Below are positions 1-6,582 of a stretch of 12,237 nucleotides of DNA, piece after piece. The first letter of the stretch is position 1; the number at the start of each line of letters is the position of its first letter. Under the pieces are notes generated by a model. It ran no database searches. It saw only the letters and a list, made by a program, of their open reading frames with translations, and was not told the DNA's origin. The position numbers and the translations under genes are program-made. Source of the DNA: an uncultured Actinomycetes bacterium (lineage in GTDB: Bacteria > Actinomycetota > Thermoleophilia > Miltoncostaeales > Miltoncostaeaceae); assembly GCA_937862675.1 (NCBI GenBank), contig CALMEC010000323.1:1-12237 (forward strand), read 5' to 3'.

Positions 1-444
1 AAGCGCGATCCGCGCGGCCGCACCGTGTCCATCGTTTTCGTCGGCCTGACCAATGGCCATCCCGCGACGACGGCGGGATCCGATGCGTCCGCAGTGGAAT
101 GGATCCCCACCGGCGATCTGCTTCGGTCGCCGCGCAAGCTCGCCTTCGACCACCACCGGATCATCGGCGACGCGCTGGAGGACCTCGCCGCACGCGTCGA
201 GCACTCGACCGCGATCACGGAGCTGTGCCCCAAGGAGTTCACGATCAGCCAGCTCCGCCAGGCGTACGAGGCCATCTGGGACACCGAGCTCGATCCGCGC
301 AACTTCCACCGCAAGATCCTCTCGACGGAGGACCTCGTGGTCGACACCGGGACGCGCATCCACCACGGCGGACGCCCCGCACGCCTCTACCGTGCCGGTG
401 GCGCCGAGCGACTCCATCCGGCCCTGGTGCGTTCGTCCGGGTGA
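1..444 (+). CDS. NrtR-type Nudix-related transcriptional regulator, 3' part
   Basis: The reading frame is open from base 1, so the true start lies upstream of the window; 147 residues are visible. The first residues (KRDPRGRT, then VSIVFVGL) look like the strand after the Nudix box in Nudix/NrtR proteins. The second half (about residues 70-147, ELCPKEFTISQLRQAYE through RNFHRKIL and GRPARLYR) matches the C-terminal winged-helix DNA-binding domain of NrtR-like proteins. Family members couple a usually inactive Nudix domain that senses ADP-ribose or related nucleotides to repression of NAD-metabolism or sugar-use genes. The Nudix box is off the edge, so catalytic competence cannot be judged. 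The stop overlaps a GTG (GTGA at 441-444) that starts the next frame, which suggests translational coupling. The family call is fairly secure; the regulated pathway is unknown. Confidence 0.8.
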   Translation, partial: KRDPRGRTVSIVFVGLTNGHPATTAGSDASAVEWIPTGDLLRSPRKLAFDHHRIIGDALEDLAARVEHSTAITELCPKEFTISQLRQAYEAIWDTELDPRNFHRKILSTEDLVVDTGTRIHHGGRPARLYRAGGAERLHPALVRSSG

Positions 445-561
445 CAGCTGGTCCGGCCGTGTCCTCGTCCCCGCCCCCAGGGGCCGCCCGGCGCGGACAC
501 CCGGTCCTCTCCCTGATCGCCATCGTCGCCGGAGGCGTCCTGCTCGTCGGGGGGGCTGGTC
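441..561 (+). other. Out-of-frame N-terminal coding segment (TM helix 1) of the 562-1335 membrane protein
   Basis: Frame 3 from GTG 441 encodes about 37 plausible codons with GC-rich third positions: a Pro/Ser/Arg-rich lead, then the helix HPVLSLIAIVAGGVLLVGG. At the G7 run (549-555) the frame moves into GHGVRPDRADPRHP, which is implausible for a protein. With six Gs instead of seven it would continue as GGLVMAFVRIEL into the frame of the downstream ORF. The GTG forms a GTGA overlap with the regulator stop, the same coupling used elsewhere in the window. This supports one original gene from 441 to 1335. Confidence 0.6.
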
Positions 562-1335
562 ATGGCGTTCGTCCGGATCGAGCTGATCCGCGGCACCCAG
601 TTGCGCGACCACGCCCTGGAGGCCATCGACGAGCCGGTCGTACGCGACCGGCTCACCACCATGATCTCCGATCACATCCGCCGGCGACTGCCGGACGCGA
701 TCCCTCCGCACATCCGGGACCAGGACGTCCGGGAGGCCGTTGACGAGGCCATCGATCTCCCGGCCTTCCGTGCGGCCTTCGGGACCGCGGTGCAACGGGC
801 ACGCGACCGGATGGTCGACGGACGCTCCGCCGACATCGAGATCCCCCTCGCCGCGATCGCGCAGGTCATCGTCCCGCGCATCGAGCAGATCGACGCGGGA
901 TTGGCCGAACAGGCGGGGGCGCTCCTCCGCGAGGACTCGGTCGTCGTCACCACCCAGCAGGACCTGGACCAGGTGACCCGTCTCATCCGGATCGCGCGCA
1001 CCCTCGCGGTCGTCCTGCCCGTCGTGGCCGCCCTCTGCTTCGCGCTCGCCCTCGTCGTCGCCCGCCGGCGGGTGGACCGGGTCATCGGGATCGGCATCGC
1101 CGTCACCGTCGCGGGCGTCGCGCTCATCGCCGCCTCGGCCGTCGGGCGGCGGGTGGTCGAGTCCCTGGCCGCGCCCGGGGAGTCCGAGGTCGCCGGAGCC
1201 GTCTGGTCCGTCTTCGCAGGCGGGATGCGCTCATGGGGCATCGTCACCACGATCGCCGGGGGAGCCGTCCTCCTCGCGGGGCTGATCGCCACGACGGCGA
1301 GAAACGGCCGGCCCCCGGCTCCCCGCCCGGCTTAG
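562..1335 (+). CDS. Actinobacterial multi-pass membrane protein, unknown function (main frame; N-terminus probably in another frame)
   Basis: From ATG 562 this frame gives 257 residues. About 145 hydrophilic, charged residues (RIELIRGTQLRDHALEAI onward, predicted extracytoplasmic) are followed by three hydrophobic helices near residues 146-167 (LAVVLPVVAALCFALALVVA), 173-195 and 222-243. The domain is not one I can name. ATG 562 is probably not the biological start. A GTG at 441, overlapping the upstream stop as GTGA, opens a frame with a clear first membrane helix (HPVLSLIAIVAGGVLLVGG), and that helix runs into this frame if one G of the G7 run at 549-555 is removed. The corrected protein would be 297 residues with one N-terminal and three C-terminal helices around an external domain. 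Either the base is a sequencing or assembly error, or the gene is broken in this strain. A G-rich stretch 6 nt before ATG 562 could still allow translation of the short form. Confidence 0.65.
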   Translation: MAFVRIELIRGTQLRDHALEAIDEPVVRDRLTTMISDHIRRRLPDAIPPHIRDQDVREAVDEAIDLPAFRAAFGTAVQRARDRMVDGRSADIEIPLAAIAQVIVPRIEQIDAGLAEQAGALLREDSVVVTTQQDLDQVTRLIRIARTLAVVLPVVAALCFALALVVARRRVDRVIGIGIAVTVAGVALIAASAVGRRVVESLAAPGESEVAGAVWSVFAGGMRSWGIVTTIAGGAVLLAGLIATTARNGRPPAPRPA

Positions 1336-1383
1336 TCCGCCTCACATCGCACCCGGGGCGACCGCCGGGAGATCACCCGAGAC

Positions 1384-1406
1384 CGTGCCCGGCGACGCCC
1401 GGCACG
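1384..1406 (+). terminator. Hairpin downstream of the membrane-protein gene, possible terminator
   Basis: CGTGCC (1384-1389) pairs with GGCACG (1401-1406). Two further G-C pairs can form inside after one mismatch. It lies about 50 nt after the stop at 1335 and before the csoR promoter. There is no T-run behind it, which is common in high-GC actinobacteria and makes the call uncertain. Confidence 0.35.
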
Positions 1407-1486
1407 AGGAACCGCACCGGCGGCCACGGCGATCAAGGGCACCGAGGGTCTCGGTCTCGTGGATCCGTTCATCCTCCCTCTCCGAT

Positions 1487-1523
1487 TTGCGATCAATACC
1501 ATAGGGGGGTATGGTGTTAACCA
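1487..1523 (+). promoter_or_regulatory. csoR promoter, probably leaderless
   Basis: A -35-like TTGCGA (1487-1492) and a -10 TATGGT (1510-1515) are separated by exactly 17 bp. The ATG at 1523 starts seven nt after the -10, so transcription would begin at or next to the start codon. No Shine-Dalgarno is placed well: the only G-rich stretch (1504-1509) is 13 nt from ATG 1523 and only 1 nt from the alternative ATG 1511. This favours 1523 and a leaderless mRNA. The start point has to be mapped to confirm it. Confidence 0.6.
1496..1515 (+). promoter_or_regulatory. CsoR-type copper operator
   Basis: Two nested inverted repeats overlap here: ATACC (1496-1500) with GGTAT (1508-1512), and ACCATA (1498-1503) with TATGGT (1510-1515). 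The layout, TACC arms and a G/C-only core, is the usual form of CsoR operators. It fills the -35/-10 spacer and covers the -10, so bound apo-CsoR would block RNA polymerase; Cu(I) binding would release it. It stands directly before csoR, consistent with autoregulation of the whole operon. Confidence 0.7.
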
Positions 1524-1819
1524 TGGATGAGACGACCCACCACGGATACCACCACGACAAGGGCGACTACCTTCGCCGCCTTCGCCGCATCGAGGGGCAG
1601 GCGCGGGGACTTCAGAGGATGGTCGAGGAGGACAAGTACTGCATCGACATCCTCACGCAGGTGTCGGCCATGACCCGTGCGCTGCAGTCGCTCGCCCTCG
1701 GTCTGCTGGACGACCACATCGCCCACTGCGTCGCCGACGCCGTGCGGGACGGCGGCCCGGAGGCCACCGCGAAACTCGAGGAGGCGTCCGCCGCGATCGC
1801 CCGCCTCGTCCGTTCCTGA
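1523..1819 (+). CDS. csoR: CsoR-family copper-sensing transcriptional repressor
   Basis: An all-helical CsoR/RcnR-family protein of 98 residues from ATG 1523 (102 from ATG 1511). It starts with a His-rich tail (HHGYHH) and then the family signature YLRRLRRIEGQARGLQRM. The Cu(I) ligands expected for CsoR are present as Cys40, His65 and Cys69 (KYCID, then DDHIAHC), matching the Cys-His-Cys set known from Mycobacterium tuberculosis CsoR. This argues for copper rather than the nickel or formaldehyde sensors of the same family. It is the first gene of the copper operon and has its own operator in its promoter. The 1523 start is preferred because it lies one promoter spacing downstream of the -10, whereas 1511 lies inside the -10/operator. 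The gap to copZ is 58 nt. Confidence 0.93.
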   Translation: MDETTHHGYHHDKGDYLRRLRRIEGQARGLQRMVEEDKYCIDILTQVSAMTRALQSLALGLLDDHIAHCVADAVRDGGPEATAKLEEASAAIARLVRS

Positions 1820-1877
1820 CCCAACGACGACCGGCGTCACCGGTCAGCACCGGTACGACGCCGATGAAGGAGACGAC

Positions 1878-2090
1878 ATGAAGACCATCGAGTTCACGGT
1901 GACCGGGATGACCTGCGGGCACTGCGAGATGTCGGTCCGCGAGGAGGTCGGCGAGATCAGCGGCGTCGACGCGATCGACGTCAGCGCGCAGACGGGCAGG
2001 CTCGTCGTCACCGCCACCGACGCGGTCACGGACGAGCAGGTGCTGGCGGCCGTCGACGAGGCCGGGTACACGGCGGTGCGCGTTCCGTGA
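1878..2090 (+). CDS. copZ: CopZ-like copper chaperone (HMA domain)
   Basis: A 70-residue single heavy-metal-associated domain with the Cu(I) site GMTCGHC (residues 10-16, Cys13 and Cys16), and the expected betaalphabeta-betaalphabeta pattern ending AVDEAGYTAVRVP. Such proteins carry Cu(I) in the cytosol and pass it to CopA and to CsoR-type sensors. A good Shine-Dalgarno (AAGGAGA) ends seven or fewer bases before the ATG. The stop overlaps the GTG of the next gene (GTGA, 2087-2090). The extra His between the two Cys (C-G-H-C) is common in CopZ proteins. Confidence 0.92.
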   Translation: MKTIEFTVTGMTCGHCEMSVREEVGEISGVDAIDVSAQTGRLVVTATDAVTDEQVLAAVDEAGYTAVRVP

Positions 2091-3064
2091 ACGCCCCCGC
2101 CCGACTGGGCGCCTACGGACTCGGCGTCCTCCTGGCCTTCGGCGTCGCGTATGCCGTCGCCGGACGCGTCGTGCCCGATGACGTCGTCGAACGCTGGGAG
2201 CAGCGGAGCCGGACGACGCACCACGCCGCATCGATGACGGAGGGCCCCTCGGTCACCGTACCGGGCGTCTCCCTGTCGGGCGGGGCCTACCACCTGTCCC
2301 CCGTCCGCGCACCGGGCGCCGTGGGCACGACCGGCCATCTCACGTTCCGCGTCCTGGACGCCGACGAGACGCCGCTCACACGCTTCCGGACCACACATGA
2401 GAAGGATCTCCACCTGATCGTGGTGCGTTCCGACGGCGAGCACTTCCGGCATGTCCATCCGCAGCTGGACGCCGCGACCGGGACCTGGACGGTCCCCTGG
2501 ACATGGAACGCCGCCGGCACCTACCGCGTCTACGCCGACTTCACCCCCGACGACGGGGCGGACGGACTGACACTCACACGGACCGTGGATGTCGCCGGCC
2601 CTCTCCGCCCGGTGACAGACCGCGCCGTAACCACCCGCGACCACGTCGACGGCGTCGACCTCACGCTGAGCGGCGACCTCGTCGCCGGCCGTGAGAGCGA
2701 GCTCACGGTCACCGTCACGTGCAAGGGGTCACCGGTGACGACGCTGCAGCCGTATCTCGGGGCGTTCGGCCACCTCGTCGCGTTGCGTGACGGTGACCTG
2801 GCGTATCTCCACGCCCACCCCCGGGGAGCGGCGCCGGAGGCCGGCACCACGTCCGGCCCCACCATCGCATTCGTCGCAGAGCCGCCGACACCCGGCCGTT
2901 ACTTGCTCTACCTGGACGTGAGCATCGACGGTCGCGTGCGGACGGCGGAGTTCGTCGTCGACGCCACGACCGCGGATGGCGTCGCACCGTCCCAGGACCC
3001 GGCCGGCGCGGACACCCATACCCATTCCCACACGGACCAGGGACCGAACGGAGGCACCCCGTGA
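2087..3064 (+). CDS. Membrane-anchored, His-rich extracytoplasmic protein of the copper operon
   Basis: From GTG 2087 this gives 325 residues: an N-terminal hydrophobic segment (about 7-29, LGAYGLGVLLAFGVAYAVAG) with no lipobox, then a beta-rich external region. It carries two similar His motifs: residues 104-125 (His104, His109, His119, His122, His124, ending HVHP) and residues 229-245 (His229, His242, His244, ending HAHP). Both have the form H-L-hydrophobic-R-x-G followed by H-x-H-P, which suggests an internal duplication. The C-terminus has HTHSH (311-315). One Cys, Cys212, is present. Proteins of this kind recur between copZ and copA in actinobacteria, and the second half recalls YtkA/CopC-like beta sandwiches, but I cannot name a characterised family. 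The likely role, by inference, is binding copper outside the membrane and handing it on after CopA export. It overlaps both neighbours by GTGA. Confidence 0.8.
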   Translation: MNAPARLGAYGLGVLLAFGVAYAVAGRVVPDDVVERWEQRSRTTHHAASMTEGPSVTVPGVSLSGGAYHLSPVRAPGAVGTTGHLTFRVLDADETPLTRFRTTHEKDLHLIVVRSDGEHFRHVHPQLDAATGTWTVPWTWNAAGTYRVYADFTPDDGADGLTLTRTVDVAGPLRPVTDRAVTTRDHVDGVDLTLSGDLVAGRESELTVTVTCKGSPVTTLQPYLGAFGHLVALRDGDLAYLHAHPRGAAPEAGTTSGPTIAFVAEPPTPGRYLLYLDVSIDGRVRTAEFVVDATTADGVAPSQDPAGADTHTHSHTDQGPNGGTP

Positions 3065-5328
3065 CCACCACGGCACCGGACCACGACCGCTCCAGCGTCG
3101 AGCTCGAGATCGGCGGCATGACCTGCGCCTCGTGCGCCAACCGCATCGAGAAGAAGCTCAACAAGCTCGACGGTGTCACCGCGACGGTGAACTACGCGAC
3201 GGAGAAGGCGAAGGTGAGCTTCCCCGAGGACGTCGACCCCGCGTCACTCGTCGCCGAGGTGGAGAAGGCCGGGTACACGGCCGCCCTCCCCCGCGCCACG
3301 AGGGAGGGCACGCCCCCGGCGTCCCCGGGTGACGAGGACCGTGACCCCGAGCTCCTCGCGCTCCGGCAGCGGCTCATCGGCTCGGTCGTCCTGACCATCC
3401 CGGTGATCGCGATGGCCATGGTCCCCGCGTTGCAGTTCACCTACTGGCAGTGGGCCTCCCTCACCCTGGCGGCCCCCGTGATCGTCTGGGCGGCCTGGCC
3501 GTTTCACCGGGCGGCATGGGTCAACCTGAGGCACGGCACCGCGACCATGGACACGCTCATCTCGATGGGCACGTCCGCCGCCTTCCTCTGGTCCCTCTAC
3601 GCCCTCTTCTTCGGGACGGCCGGCGAACCGGGCATGACGCACTCGTTCGAGTTCACGATCGCGCCGTCGGACGGCGCCGCAAACATCTACCTCGAGGTCG
3701 GGGCCGGCGTCACGATGTTCATCCTGGCCGGCCGGTACTTCGAGAAGCGATCGAAGCGCCGTGCCGGTGCGGCGCTCCGAGCCCTGCTGGAGCTCGGAGC
3801 GAAGGACGTGGCCGTGCTCCGCGACGACGTCGAGACCCGCATCCCGATCGACGATCTCGTCGCCGGAGACGTCTTCGTCGTCCGTCCCGGCGAGCGGATC
3901 GCCACCGACGGCGTCGTCGTGTCCGGATCGTCCGCCGTCGATGCGTCCATGCTCACCGGGGAATCGGTTCCCGTCGAGGTGTCGCCCGGCGCAGCGGTCA
4001 CCGGTGCGACCGTCAACGCCGGGGGCCGCCTCGTGGTCCGCGCCACGCGGGTCGGTTCGGACACCCAGCTGGCACAGATGGCGAAGCTCGTGGAGGAGGC
4101 GCAGACGGGCAAGGCCGAGGTGCAGCGGCTGGCCGACCGCATCTCCGGTGTCTTCGTGCCCATCGCGATCGGCATCGCGGTCGTCACCCTGGGTGCCTGG
4201 CTCGGTGCGGGATTCTCGGCCTCGGCGGCGTTCACCGCGGCGGTCGCGGTGCTCGTCATCGCCTGCCCGTGCGCCCTCGGGCTCGCCACGCCGACCGCGC
4301 TTCTGGTCGGCACCGGGCGCGGTGCCCAGATGGGCATCCTCATCAAGGGTCCGGAGGTCCTCGAGTCCACGCGTCGCGTCGACACCGTCGTGCTCGACAA
4401 GACGGGCACCGTGACGGAGGGGCGGATGACGGTGGTCGACGTCGTCCCCGAGCCGGGTGTCACGCGCGATGAGCTGCTGCGCTTCGCCGGAGCCCTCGAA
4501 GACGCCTCCGAGCACCCGATCGCCCAGGCCATCGCCCGGGCCGCCACCGCGGAGGTGGGCGCCCTGCCGGCACCCGAGGACTTCGCCAATGTGGAGGGCA
4601 AGGGCGTACAGGGAATGGTGGACGGCCACCCGGTCGTCGTGGGGCGTGAGTCCTTCCTCACCGAGTGGTCGCTCGCGCTCAGCCCGGACGTGGCCGCGAG
4701 GAAGACCCGGGCGGAGACGGACGGCACCACCGTGGTGGCCGTGGGATGGGACGGAGCCGCCCGAGGCGTCGTGATGGTGGCCGACACGGTGAAGCCGACG
4801 AGCGCGCAGGCCATCGCCGAGCTGACCGGGATCGGCCTCACGCCGATCCTCCTGACCGGCGACAACACCGCCGTCGCCGAACGCATCGCCGCCGAGGTCG
4901 GCATCGCCCGGGTCGTGGCCGAGGTTCTTCCCGAGGGGAAGGTGGACGTGATCCGTGATCTGCAGGGGGACGGCCGCGTCGTCGCGATGGTGGGCGACGG
5001 GGTCAACGACGCGCCGGCCCTGGCCCAGGCCGACCTGGGCCTGTCGATGGGGACGGGTACCGACGTCGCGATCGAGGCGTCCGACATCACGCTCGTGCGC
5101 GGCGACCTCCGGAGCGCCGTGGATGCGATCCGCCTCTCGCGGCGGACGCTGGGCACGATCAAGGTGAACCTCTTCTGGGCATTCGCCTACAACGCGGCGG
5201 CGATCCCGCTGGCCGCATTCGGGATGCTCAACCCGATGCTCGCCGGGGCCGCGATGGCGCTCTCCAGTGTCTTCGTCGTCTCCAACAGTCTGCGGCTGCG
5301 CCGTTTCCGGTCGGCACACGCCGGCTGA
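3061..5328 (+). CDS. copA: Cu(I)-exporting P1B-type ATPase CopA
   Basis: A full-length 755-residue P1B-1 ATPase that pumps Cu(I) out of the cytosol using ATP. In order: one N-terminal HMA domain with GMTCASC (Cys22, Cys25), two leading helices and a helix pair before the actuator domain with TGES (299-302), the transmembrane CPC site (402-404), the phosphorylation motif DKTGT (Asp446), the SEHP nucleotide-binding motif (483-486), the hinge GDGVNDAP (645-652), and last helices carrying the YN and MALSS features that mark Cu(I)-specific members. No key residue is missing. The start is GTG 3061, overlapping the previous stop (GTGA), with CGGAGG six nt upstream. It is the last gene of the csoR operon; a strong hairpin follows at 5356. 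Confidence 0.96.
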   Translation: MTTTAPDHDRSSVELEIGGMTCASCANRIEKKLNKLDGVTATVNYATEKAKVSFPEDVDPASLVAEVEKAGYTAALPRATREGTPPASPGDEDRDPELLALRQRLIGSVVLTIPVIAMAMVPALQFTYWQWASLTLAAPVIVWAAWPFHRAAWVNLRHGTATMDTLISMGTSAAFLWSLYALFFGTAGEPGMTHSFEFTIAPSDGAANIYLEVGAGVTMFILAGRYFEKRSKRRAGAALRALLELGAKDVAVLRDDVETRIPIDDLVAGDVFVVRPGERIATDGVVVSGSSAVDASMLTGESVPVEVSPGAAVTGATVNAGGRLVVRATRVGSDTQLAQMAKLVEEAQTGKAEVQRLADRISGVFVPIAIGIAVVTLGAWLGAGFSASAAFTAAVAVLVIACPCALGLATPTALLVGTGRGAQMGILIKGPEVLESTRRVDTVVLDKTGTVTEGRMTVVDVVPEPGVTRDELLRFAGALEDASEHPIAQAIARAATAEVGALPAPEDFANVEGKGVQGMVDGHPVVVGRESFLTEWSLALSPDVAARKTRAETDGTTVVAVGWDGAARGVVMVADTVKPTSAQAIAELTGIGLTPILLTGDNTAVAERIAAEVGIARVVAEVLPEGKVDVIRDLQGDGRVVAMVGDGVNDAPALAQADLGLSMGTGTDVAIEASDITLVRGDLRSAVDAIRLSRRTLGTIKVNLFWAFAYNAAAIPLAAFGMLNPMLAGAAMALSSVFVVSNSLRLRRFRSAHAG

Positions 5329-5355
5329 CCACCGGTCCCCGCGCCGGGAATCACG

Positions 5356-5396
5356 TTGCGGTCCGGGGTCCTGTCACGGGGTGTCCCGGACCGCAA
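5356..5396 (+). terminator. Perfect 12-bp inverted repeat after copA, probable terminator
   Basis: TTGCGGTCCGGG (5356-5367) and CCCGGACCGCAA (5385-5396) are exact reverse complements with a 17-nt loop. The repeat starts 27 nt after the copA stop, between convergent genes. There is no T-run, so it may act as a processing or stabilising hairpin rather than a classic intrinsic terminator. Confidence 0.55.
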
Positions 5397-5543
5397 GCGA
5401 TCTCCGATATCCCGGCGCATCTGCGTCCGTGCCGCACGGAAGATCCGCTCGGCGACCCGCAGGCGGCCCATCCGATCGGGAACATCGCATCGGACCGCGC
5501 CCCACGCGGGCACCGGGCGGACCGACGCATCCGATCCGTCACG

Positions 5544-5559
5544 GCCCGTATGCACGGGC
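5544..5559 (-). terminator. Short hairpin after the VOC gene, possible terminator
   Basis: GCCCGT (5544-5549) and ACGGGC (5554-5559) form a 6-bp stem with a 4-nt loop. On the minus strand it begins seven nt after the VOC stop. With the copA hairpin it could separate the two convergent transcripts. No T-run. Confidence 0.4.
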
Positions 5560-5566
5560 GACACCG

Positions 5567-5920
5567 CTAGAGATGCATACCGACGTTGACGACGTTCCCG
5601 CCGGAGTCCCGGAGGAAGAAGCGGCGGACACCCCACGGCTCGTCGGTGAGCGGGTGGACGATCTCGAACCCGGCCGCGACCGCCTCCTCATGCGCCGCGT
5701 CGACATCGTCGACGAAGACCGACACGTCCGGGTTCACCGGAGCCGTGGCGTCACGCGTCATCAGTCCGATCTGGTGCCCGTCGTCGTCGACGAGCGCCAC
5801 GATCCACCCGTGGTCCATCGCCACCCGGAGCCGGAACACCCGGAGGTAGAGGTCGACGGCGGCGGGGATGTCCTCCACCGACAGAACGGGCATCACACGC
5901 TGGACGTTGATCGCAGTCAT
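5567..5920 (-). CDS. VOC-superfamily (glyoxalase/bleomycin-resistance fold) protein
   Basis: A 117-residue protein with the two betaalphabetabetabeta units of the vicinal-oxygen-chelate fold: MPVLSVEDIPAAVDLYLRVF in the first half, then DVSVFVDDVDAAHEEAVAAGFEIVHPLTDEPWGVRRFFLRDSGGN (two parts) in the second, and the usual ending NVVNVGMH. The superfamily covers glyoxalase I, dioxygenases, epimerases and antibiotic-binding proteins, so substrate and reaction cannot be assigned. The classic His/Glu metal ligands are not clear, so it may be a non-catalytic or binding member. It runs opposite to copA and follows the DUF937 gene on the same strand after a hairpin-rich gap of 152 nt, so it is probably a separate unit. 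No Shine-Dalgarno stands before the ATG; a CATACT six nt upstream suggests a leaderless start. Confidence 0.88.
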   Translation of the reverse strand: MTAINVQRVMPVLSVEDIPAAVDLYLRVFRLRVAMDHGWIVALVDDDGHQIGLMTRDATAPVNPDVSVFVDDVDAAHEEAVAAGFEIVHPLTDEPWGVRRFFLRDSGGNVVNVGMHL

Positions 5921-5926
5921 ACCCGC

Positions 5927-5932
5927 AGTATG
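5927..5932 (-). promoter_or_regulatory. Candidate -10 hexamer of the VOC gene (leaderless start)
   Basis: Read on the minus strand, CATACT lies six nt before the ATG at 5920, the same spacing as the lysR -10 in this window. The region 17 bp further upstream (GGATCA) is a poor -35, so this is only a candidate. Confidence 0.3.
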
Positions 5933-5957
5933 CGGTCCGCCCGCGCGGATGATCCCC

Positions 5958-5983
5958 GGTACGGGTCGAGATGTACCCGTGCC
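5958..5983 (-). terminator. Hairpin between the DUF937 and VOC genes
   Basis: GGTACGGGT (5958-5966) pairs with ACCCGTGCC (5975-5983) through eight Watson-Crick pairs and one mismatch (a G-T wobble on one strand), with an 8-nt loop. It may help stop transcription from the DUF937 gene before the VOC promoter. No T-run. Confidence 0.3.
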
Positions 5984-6013
5984 CGCCGTGGACCGTCGAG
6001 TGCAGGCGCGGGC

Positions 6014-6048
6014 CCCGCCACCCCGGTCCGGCGGTCCGAAGTGGCGGG
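6014..6048 (-). terminator. Hairpin just after the DUF937 stop, probable terminator
   Basis: CCCGCCAC (6014-6021) and GTGGCGGG (6041-6048) are exact reverse complements around a 19-nt loop. On the minus strand the stem begins 24 nt after the DUF937 stop at 6073. No T-run follows. Confidence 0.4.
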
Positions 6049-6072
6049 CGTGGGCGTACTGTGGCGCCGACT

Positions 6073-6582
6073 CTACTTGCGTCCGAAGAGCCCGCCGAGC
6101 ATGTCGAGGAGCCCGCCTCCGGAGCCGCCCCCGACCAGCCCGCCGAGGACGTCGCCGAGGCCGCCCCCTGACGATCCGCCGGATCCGCCGCGCATCTGCT
6201 TGGCGATGTACCCCATGACCACCGGAGCGAGCAGCGGCAGGAGCTTCGCGACCATCCCGCTGTCGAGCCCCCCGAGCCCGCCCAGCTGCTGGGTCACCTG
6301 ATCGCGGTTGTCGCCGAAGACGTGCTGGACGATCTTCTGACCGTCGTCCGTGTCGATGCCGTCGATGTCGACGCCGTCGTCGAACGAGAACCCCTCATGC
6401 TTCTGGAGCGCGTTCTGCAGGGACTCGGCACCCGCCGCGTCCTGTGCGTTGGCCTCCATCCCGCCCGCGAGCGCCGGGACCACCGCTTCGACGGCGCTCC
6501 GGGCGGTCGTCTCGTCAACGCCCAGCTGTTGGGCAATGCGATCGAGGGGAAGCCCTCCGATCAGTTCATCAAGGCCGGCCAT
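6073..6582 (-). CDS. DUF937 family protein with Gly-rich C-terminal tail
   Basis: 169 residues. The first 125 or so carry the DUF937 pattern: MAGLDELIGGLPLDRIAQQLGV, VDETTARSAVEAVVPALAGGM, LQNALQKHEG, then DDGQKIVQHVFGDN and MVAKLLPLLAPVVMGYIAKQ. The tail (about 130-169) is made of Gly/Ser linkers alternating with amphipathic blocks (LGDVLGGLVGG, LLDMLGGLFG), a repeated arrangement typical of the family. DUF937 proteins are widespread and of unknown function; the repeated Leu/Gly blocks suggest membrane-surface association or self-assembly, but that is inference. A purine-rich Shine-Dalgarno (AGGGAGATGAAG) precedes the ATG. It appears to be a single-gene unit, bounded downstream by hairpins. 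Confidence 0.88.
   Translation of the reverse strand: MAGLDELIGGLPLDRIAQQLGVDETTARSAVEAVVPALAGGMEANAQDAAGAESLQNALQKHEGFSFDDGVDIDGIDTDDGQKIVQHVFGDNRDQVTQQLGGLGGLDSGMVAKLLPLLAPVVMGYIAKQMRGGSGGSSGGGLGDVLGGLVGGGSGGGLLDMLGGLFGRK

Noticed and set aside
2728..2739. GTCACCGGTGAC palindrome inside the copper protein gene, with TCACCGGTGA again near 9343
   Set aside because: These are common codon combinations (GTC/ACC/GGT) in high-GC genes; no position or context suggests a site.
3244..5319. Long 691-codon minus-strand open frame
   Set aside because: It is the antisense of copA, whose frame carries every P-type ATPase motif; the minus translation is His/Arg/Gly-rich without domains.
5567..5920. Calling the VOC protein a bleomycin-resistance determinant
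   Set aside because: The superfamily is functionally broad and no substrate-specific residues or resistance neighbours are visible.
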